A model generated the notes under the pieces. That model worked only from the letters and a program-made list of their open reading frames with translations, did not search any database and was not told the origin of the DNA. From Halococcus salsus (lineage in GTDB: Archaea > Halobacteriota > Halobacteria > Halobacteriales > Halococcaceae): DNA of 64,000 nt. Numbering within the stretch: position 1 is the stretch's first letter; each line of letters begins with the position of its first letter. Below are positions 59,335 to 64,000 of the stretch, one piece after another. The position numbers and the translations under genes were made by a program. Location: positions 1,320,277-1,384,276 of the forward strand of contig NZ_JAAAJC010000001.1 of assembly GCF_009900715.1 (NCBI RefSeq), read 5' to 3'.

Positions 59335-61653
59335 ATGACCGACCGCGTGGATTCCGCCGACCAAGCGAGCGACTCCGAGGCAGGATCGGAGCTATCCGCT
59401 CGTCTCACCGTTCCGGAGATGGACTGTCCCTCCTGTGCACAGAAGGTCGACAAGAGCCTCCAACGTGTCGACGGTGTCGTCGAAACGGCGCTCCAACCGA
59501 CGACCGGCACGGCCACCGTAACCTACGACCCCGAACGTACCGCCGAGGCTGAGGTGGTCGCAGCTATCGAAGGAGCGGGCTACGAGGTTACCGGCAGCGG
59601 AAATGGTTCTGAGGGAGGTGCGGATAGCGGGATGAGCATCGCCCCGCCGTCTGAGATATGGACGAGTTCTCGCGCGATCAAGACGTGGGTTGGGGCGGGA
59701 TTCCTCGTGTTCGGGCTTCTCTTCGAATTTATCCTCGCCGGGCAGAACGTGGATATAGCGACCGTTCTCAGCTCACCGTTGGGCCTTTCGGATGGGCTCT
59801 TTCTCGTCGCGATCGCTGTCAGCGGCTCTCCAGTCGTTCGTAGTGGGTACTACTCGGCGCGAAACCTGAGTCTCGATATCGACTTGCTGATGGGGACGGC
59901 GATCATCGCGGCCACGGGTATCGGCTACTTCGTCGAGGCGGCGACGCTCGCGGTCCTGTTCAGTATCGCGGAGCTCCTCGAGGACTACGCGATGGACAGG
60001 GCACGGGACTCGCTTCGTGAACTGATGGAACTCTCGCCGGACGAGGCTACGGTCCGCCGGGACGGCGAGGAGGTGACCGTGCCGACCGAGGACGTGGCGG
60101 TGGGGGAGACCGTGATCGTCCGCCCTGGCGAGAAGATCCCGCTCGACGGAACCGTTCTCGACGGCGAGAGCGCCGTCGACGAGTCACCGATCACCGGGGA
60201 GAGCGTCCCCGTCGACAAATCCGACGGCGCGGACGTCTACGCTGGAAGCCTTACCGAGGAGGGCTATCTCGAAGTAGAAGTCACCTCGAAAGCGGGCGAC
60301 TCGACGCTCTCACGCATCATCGAGATGGTACAGGTAGCCCAGGAGAACAAGACCGACCAAGAGCAGTTCGTCGACCGGTTTTCGGGGTACTATACGCCCC
60401 TGGTCGTCGTCCTCGCGATCCTCACAGCAGTAGTCCCACCGCTCGCGCTCGGGTGGCCCTGGGAGACGTGGTTCGTCCGTGGGTTGACCCTGCTCGTCAT
60501 CGCGTGTCCGTGCGCGTTCGTCATCTCGACACCTGTTTCGGTCGTCTCCGGCATCACGAGCGCGGCGAAGAACGGCGTGCTGATCAAGGGCGGGAACCAC
60601 CTCGAAGCGATGGGCGCGGTCGATGCCGTCGCGCTGGACAAGACGGGCACGCTCACCAAAGGAGAACTCACGGTCACCCAAGTCGTTCCGCTGGGAGACC
60701 ACACCGAGACGGACGTTCTCAGATACGGGGCAAGTCTGGAACGACGGAGCGAACATCCCATCGCCGAGGCGATCCTCGTCCGGACGGACGAAGCCGGTCT
60801 CACTGACCTCCCGACGCCATCGGAGTTCGAGAGCTTGACTGGAAGGGGCATTCGAGCCGAGATCGATGGCGAGACGTATTACGCAGGCAAACCGGCGCTG
60901 TTCGAGGAGCTCGGTTTCGACCTCTCCCAGACCCGTGGCGCGACCGACGGGGGTACTATCCCGGATGGCGTCTCCCGAAGTAGTCCGTCAGAGCAGGAAG
61001 CGTTCGATACGAACGTGCTCGCCGAACTCCAAGACGAAGGGCGGACGGTGGTTCTCGTTGGCACGGAAACCGAGTTGATCGGGGCGGTCGCGGTCGCCGA
61101 CGAAGTCCGCCCGACCTCGCAGCGTGCCGTCGAGCAACTACACGAATGTGGCGTCGACCACGTCGTGATGCTCACTGGTGACAACGAGGGAACGGCGCGA
61201 GCCATCGCCGAGCAGGTCGGTGTCGACGAGTACCGTGCGGGACTGCTCCCGGACGAGAAGGTGGCTGCTATCGAGGATCTGCAGGCGGTACGTGGCAACG
61301 TCGCGATGGTCGGGGATGGCATCAACGACGCACCCGCACTCGTCGCCGCCGACGTCGGGATCGCGATGGGCGCAGCAGGGACGGATACGGCACTCGAAAC
61401 CGCCGACATCGCCTTGATGGGGGACGACGTTGGGAATCTCCCGTATCTCTACAGGCTCTCACGAACGGCGAACGACGTGGTCCGCCAGAACATCTGGACG
61501 AGCCTCGGTGTGAAGGCACTGCTGGCCGTCGGTGTCCCGCTGGGATACGTGAGCGTTGCACTCGCGGTCGTGGTCGGCGATATGGGGATGAGCCTCGGGG
61601 TGACGGGCAACGCGATGCGACTCTCACGCCTGAAACCCAGCGACGACCGATAG
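59335..61653 (+). CDS. P1B-type heavy-metal ATPase, probably Zn2+/Cd2+ exporter
   Basis: 772 residues. One N-terminal HMA domain with MDCPSC (29-34); then eight membrane helices with CPC at 391-393 (VIACPCAFVISTP), phosphorylation site D435-KTGTL, SEHPIAEAI, TGDNEGTARAIAE and GDGINDAPALVAADVG. The last helix has VVGDMGMSLGVTGNAMRL, matching the Asp/Asn pattern of the Zn/Cd/Pb-type ZntA group (P1B-2) and not the MSSS of Cu pumps. ATP-driven export of zinc or cadmium is most likely. The ATG at 59335 follows the palindrome at 59284-59297; a bat-type regulator lies directly upstream. Confidence 0.9.
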   Translation: MTDRVDSADQASDSEAGSELSARLTVPEMDCPSCAQKVDKSLQRVDGVVETALQPTTGTATVTYDPERTAEAEVVAAIEGAGYEVTGSGNGSEGGADSGMSIAPPSEIWTSSRAIKTWVGAGFLVFGLLFEFILAGQNVDIATVLSSPLGLSDGLFLVAIAVSGSPVVRSGYYSARNLSLDIDLLMGTAIIAATGIGYFVEAATLAVLFSIAELLEDYAMDRARDSLRELMELSPDEATVRRDGEEVTVPTEDVAVGETVIVRPGEKIPLDGTVLDGESAVDESPITGESVPVDKSDGADVYAGSLTEEGYLEVEVTSKAGDSTLSRIIEMVQVAQENKTDQEQFVDRFSGYYTPLVVVLAILTAVVPPLALGWPWETWFVRGLTLLVIACPCAFVISTPVSVVSGITSAAKNGVLIKGGNHLEAMGAVDAVALDKTGTLTKGELTVTQVVPLGDHTETDVLRYGASLERRSEHPIAEAILVRTDEAGLTDLPTPSEFESLTGRGIRAEIDGETYYAGKPALFEELGFDLSQTRGATDGGTIPDGVSRSSPSEQEAFDTNVLAELQDEGRTVVLVGTETELIGAVAVADEVRPTSQRAVEQLHECGVDHVVMLTGDNEGTARAIAEQVGVDEYRAGLLPDEKVAAIEDLQAVRGNVAMVGDGINDAPALVAADVGIAMGAAGTDTALETADIALMGDDVGNLPYLYRLSRTANDVVRQNIWTSLGVKALLAVGVPLGYVSVALAVVVGDMGMSLGVTGNAMRLSRLKPSDDR

Positions 61654-61713
61654 TCGGGTTCGCTCGGACCGATGTTCCGTGTTGAGGGCGAGGTGATGAA
61701 GTATCTGAATGAC

Positions 61714-61752
61714 GAAAACCACCTCCAGAAATGGGTTTTCCTTTCGGCTTTG
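61714..61752 (+). terminator. Stem-loop followed by T-rich DNA after the Zn ATPase
   Basis: A perfect 7-bp stem gaaaacc/ggttttc with 13-base loop, then cctttcggcttt. It lies 60 bases after the ATPase stop and may end its transcript. The T-rich part is weak. Confidence 0.3.
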
Positions 61753-61969
61753 CCCCTGAAGCACGTTTTCGACGTCTTCTTTCCTCGACACGCGACTGGG
61801 TTTGACGCGAACCGAGCGAGCACCCGATCCTTCCCGCTCCAGAGGAAGGTGAAGAGGAACCGTCGTCGACTCGCCCGAATCCCACATACGTCGTGATCAG
61901 TGAGCAACCCAGCAAGTGCAGACGTTCCCGCTCCGAACACCAGAGCGCCCGGCAAGAGGGGTTGGTTCG

Positions 61970-62095
61970 GCTCGATTCACTCGTCATCGGGAAGGTCGGC
62001 TGTCGCCTTCCGAAGAAAGAGGGCGAACCCGAGAGCGAACACATAAAGTCCGAACTTGAAAACAGCCTTGATCCGTTGGCGAACCATTGTGCCCT
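61970..62095 (-). pseudogene. Decayed membrane ORF downstream of lipoprotein copy 2
   Basis: From ATG near 62091 it reads MVRQRIKAVFKFGLYVFALG and stops after about 36 residues at a TGA. Beyond the TGA the same frame continues IEPNQPLLPGALVFGAG, matching copy 1 near 51.5 kb. TGG to TGA would explain the stop. It may still encode the short first helix. Confidence 0.45.
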
Positions 62096-62133
62096 GATAG
62101 AAGCCGCGGCCCCATATAATCCGGTGGCTGTGC

Positions 62134-63144
62134 CTACGTTACGGTCGTTTCGACGAGTCCGTCGATCGTCGTGTTGCCGTTCTCTCCGGTGTCGGTCGCT
62201 GTATCCATCGAGGATTCACTCGTTCCGAGGTGTGTGGTGGTGGCAGGGGTGGTCGGCATCGACGAGGGAGGCGTCCCGGTCTGCTGTCGCGCCTCGGAGA
62301 GCCACGCCGGCGCTTCCAGTGCAACCGAGTCGGCGCTCTCCAGCGTGACGTGAACACGAATGGAGTTGCCGCCGGTCGGATTCGGCTGCACAGCGACGAG
62401 ATCACGGGTCACACCTTGTTCGTCGATCGAGAGCCGGTAGTCGGCGGAGAGGTTCGACTTCGAGAGCGCGCCGGCGACCACGTACCGCGGCGAGCCGTTC
62501 ACCTGCTGGGTCTCGACGGAGATGTTACCCTGCTCGGCATCCGAGAGATACGTCGAGAGCGTCGTCGCCCCGAGCGTTCCATCGGTCGCAACCGAGTCAC
62601 CAGCGGGTTGAGCGTAGCCGGTGGTGCCGTTCTTGAAGGTCTGGCGAACATAGGTCTCTTCACCAACCGTCCATCCGTCGACGCGCGTGACGTTCGTGCT
62701 ACCGGAGATCGAGCCCGTGTAGTTCGAACTGAACGCGATTCGGTCGCCGGATCGGGATCTGTGGATGGTCTGGTTCACGGAGAAGACGACAGTGCCGTTC
62801 GGCGCGACGACGCTGCTGTTCGCCCGCGTGATCGTCGAGTGATTCTCTAAGTAGGCGGTGTGTGCTCGGAGTAGCGCGCCGGAATCAGTGACGCCCGTGC
62901 TCGTGAGGCCGGGCGCGAGTTGCTTGGCCGAGCTCGCTGTAGGCTCGTCCGTGGGCACGTCGAGGGGCGTCACGGTCGAACTGTTCGTGACCGTCTGCTG
63001 GTCGCCGCCAGAGGCGACGGTCGAGTTAGCAGTGTTCTGTTGGTTGCTACCGAGAATACCGTTACAGCCAGCGACCGTGAGCATGGTGGCGAGTGCGAGA
63101 ACGCCGACGATCCGTTTCGTCTGTCGAGAGCGAGTTTCAGTCAT
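62134..63144 (-). CDS. Haloarchaeal lipoprotein, copy 2 of a duplicated cassette
   Basis: 336 residues, with signal peptide and lipobox (LALATMLTVAGC), a Ser/Thr/Gln-rich linker, and then the same beta-rich domain as the protein at 51649-52650. Matching segments include GNISVETQQVNGSPRYVVAG and LSIDEQGVTRDLVAVQPNPTG. A Thr-rich tail ends both. The two proteins are about half identical by eye, so the duplication is old. Function unknown; it is anchored on the outer face of the membrane. The 61-residue membrane gene lies divergent. Confidence 0.8.
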   Translation of the reverse strand: MTETRSRQTKRIVGVLALATMLTVAGCNGILGSNQQNTANSTVASGGDQQTVTNSSTVTPLDVPTDEPTASSAKQLAPGLTSTGVTDSGALLRAHTAYLENHSTITRANSSVVAPNGTVVFSVNQTIHRSRSGDRIAFSSNYTGSISGSTNVTRVDGWTVGEETYVRQTFKNGTTGYAQPAGDSVATDGTLGATTLSTYLSDAEQGNISVETQQVNGSPRYVVAGALSKSNLSADYRLSIDEQGVTRDLVAVQPNPTGGNSIRVHVTLESADSVALEAPAWLSEARQQTGTPPSSMPTTPATTTHLGTSESSMDTATDTGENGNTTIDGLVETTVT

Positions 63145-63214
63145 CGTAGTGTGTCCGTAGAAGAATGCCTCGGCTTCCCGGATAAATGCCGGTCGGATCG
63201 TGCTTGGAGGAATG

Positions 63215-63221
63215 ACTTATC
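63215..63221 (+). promoter_or_regulatory. Promoter of small membrane protein, copy 2
   Basis: acttatc at 25-31 bases before the ATG of 63246, same spacing as in copy 1, and within the conserved ggaatgacttatc block. Confidence 0.5.
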
Positions 63222-63245
63222 CCGGCGCTGATTCTACGTCGAGGT

Positions 63246-63431
63246 ATGGCCAACTGGACGTACAACTCCCGCTCACACGGATTCTATCTCGTCGTTTGGG
63301 GACTGCTCACGCTCGCGTTCGTTCCGTTCGCAGGCTCGATTGCTGGCATGGTTCTGGTCGGTATTCTTGGGCTTGGATTTTGCTGGTACGGGGCGGGGAT
63401 GGTCCGATCGGGCTCGTGGTCGCTCTCGTAG
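63246..63431 (+). CDS. 61-residue two-helix membrane protein, copy 2
   Basis: MANWTYNSRSHGFYLVVWG at the start and FCWYGAGMVRSGSWSLS at the end, clearly a paralogue of the protein at 52751-52936. Two membrane helices with a short GSIAG turn. Function unknown. Conservation of length and both termini between diverged copies shows it is a real gene under selection. Confidence 0.75.
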   Translation: MANWTYNSRSHGFYLVVWGLLTLAFVPFAGSIAGMVLVGILGLGFCWYGAGMVRSGSWSLS

Positions 63432-63482
63432 CGTCTCCGAATCGGCAAAACTTGTATAGGATATGCCACAAACAGTGAGCAC

Positions 63483-63854
63483 ATGGATCGAGACGCGCTT
63501 GCCGAGCGGGTTCGGGATTCGCTTCCGGATTTCGAGTCGGTGCTGATCGCCGTTCTCTGTCTCGGTGGGTTCGTGATCCTTCTCGATATGGTCGGGATCG
63601 ACGTGATCGAGAACATCCGCAAGTCACAGGGCGGTGTTGTCTACTTCGTCTATCCGGTGACGATGGCGCTGCTCTCGTATCTCGTCAAGCGCCTACGGGA
63701 TGTCTTTGACCAGCCTCACACTGCCGACGTTCCAGACCCGCTCGGCGACCGCGAAAGCGAGCGTGAGGGTGAGGACGACGAAGCCGAGGGCGAACCGGCG
63801 ACCGAGCAACGAACCGTCGAGTTCGCCCGCTCGCGGAACGACTCCCCGGAGTAA
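63483..63854 (+). CDS. Two-helix membrane protein with acidic tail
   Basis: 123 residues. Hydrophobic segments at about 18-38 and 54-72 are followed by a strongly acidic C-terminal tail (GDRESEREGEDDEAEG) of 45 residues, probably cytosolic and disordered. I do not recognise a family. It lies 52 bases after the small membrane gene on the same strand and has its own AT-rich upstream patch (cttgtatagg near 63450), which may be a TATA element. Confidence 0.65.
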   Translation: MDRDALAERVRDSLPDFESVLIAVLCLGGFVILLDMVGIDVIENIRKSQGGVVYFVYPVTMALLSYLVKRLRDVFDQPHTADVPDPLGDRESEREGEDDEAEGEPATEQRTVEFARSRNDSPE

Positions 63855-63987
63855 GGATTCCTGGCTCGCCGTCCGTCGGGGGCTCGGGAGAGTCCCCGAC
63901 GAGCTCGGTCGCCGGGAGTGGGCGACCATCTCCATTTCCGCCGTGATCTCGATCGGTGTCGCCGTCGGACTCGTCTTCGGGGCCTAA
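63855..63987 (+). CDS. Possible short membrane peptide, start unclear
   Basis: A frame reading RREWATISISAVISIGVAVG and ending LVFGA looks like a basic linker plus one C-terminal membrane helix. It overlaps the acidic tail of the previous gene in another frame, and no good ATG is present. It may start at a GTG inside the previous gene or be a relic. Confidence 0.3.
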
Positions 63988-64000
63988 ACTCAGTACCTCA

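Larger units (their letters stand above)
61654..62133. other. 480-base gap with a hairpin and a decayed ORF
   Basis: First 240 bases: AT-richer, unrecognised sequence with a stem gaaaacc/ggttttc (61714-61720 and 61734-61740) followed by T-rich DNA. The right half (about 61900-62110) belongs to the second cassette copy and holds its decayed small membrane ORF. No intact gene longer than 36 codons. Confidence 0.5.
61900..63431. repeat. Duplicated cassette, copy 2
   Basis: Decayed membrane ORF, lipoprotein gene and divergent 61-residue membrane gene, in the same order and orientation as 51414-52936. The shared promoter block ggaatgacttatc and the shared lipoprotein domains show common origin. 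Confidence 0.7.

Overview
The window looks like chromosome of a haloarchaeon (class Halobacteria). Coding regions are GC-rich and the proteins are strongly acidic. There are Tat and lipobox signals, bat-type HTH-10 regulators, an archaeal GHMP-type shikimate kinase, a FolC-FolP fusion and haloarchaeal IS200/IS605-type elements. The genus cannot be told from the sequence alone. I saw no rRNA, tRNA or CRISPR array.

Layout. 1-5.4 kb: ordinary genes including shikimate dehydrogenase, enoyl-CoA hydratase, shikimate kinase and chorismate mutase. 5.5-18 kb: photolyase, SDR enzymes, asparaginase, a polysaccharide deacetylase, a Thr/Pro-repeat lipoprotein, FAU-1 and NhaC. 18-23.4 kb: a second Na+/H+ antiporter, FxsA, a CPBP protease and an M20 amidohydrolase. 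23.4-41.5 kb: a methylamine/one-carbon island with a BCCT betaine-type transporter, a dimethylglycine/sarcosine dehydrogenase-GcvT fusion, MTHFR, a GcvT/DmdA-like methyltransferase, FolC-FolP, an HTH-10 regulator, PurU, GlyA, RidA and a sarcosine oxidase-like enzyme. A complete IS605-type element (TnpA+TnpB) sits between the transporter and the dehydrogenase. 41.6-47.1 kb: an isolated glutamyl-tRNA-reductase C-terminal domain, an HTH-10 regulator, a quinol-type NO reductase with a palindrome in its promoter, a divergent pair of tiny overlapping genes and a CDP-alcohol phosphatidyltransferase. 47.2-48.7 kb: a solo TnpB (IS1341-type) element. 48.8-51.4 kb: small membrane proteins and thiE-thiM. 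51.4-64 kb: accessory DNA bounded by two copies of a lipoprotein/small-membrane-protein cassette. Between the copies lie several broken genes, a GIDE-domain protein, a CPBP protease and a Zn/Cd-type P1B ATPase with its HTH-10 neighbour.

How the genes fit together (inference). Betaine or a related N-methyl compound enters by the BCCT carrier. Dimethylglycine and sarcosine would be demethylated by the two flavoenzymes, the larger of which carries its own GcvT folate domain. Methylene-THF is then used by GlyA to make serine or reduced by MTHFR. PurU releases formate and recycles THF, FolC-FolP supplies folate, and RidA would clear reactive imines. A betaine-to-dimethylglycine enzyme is not in the window; the GcvT/DmdA-like protein is a candidate methyltransferase of unknown substrate.

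The most unusual items are this island, the orphan 3-prime end of an IS1341-type element whose hairpin has compensatory changes, the in-frame TGA in an otherwise complete regulator, the free-standing HemA C-terminal domain, the duplicated cassette and the short palindromes in front of the NO reductase and Zn ATPase genes.
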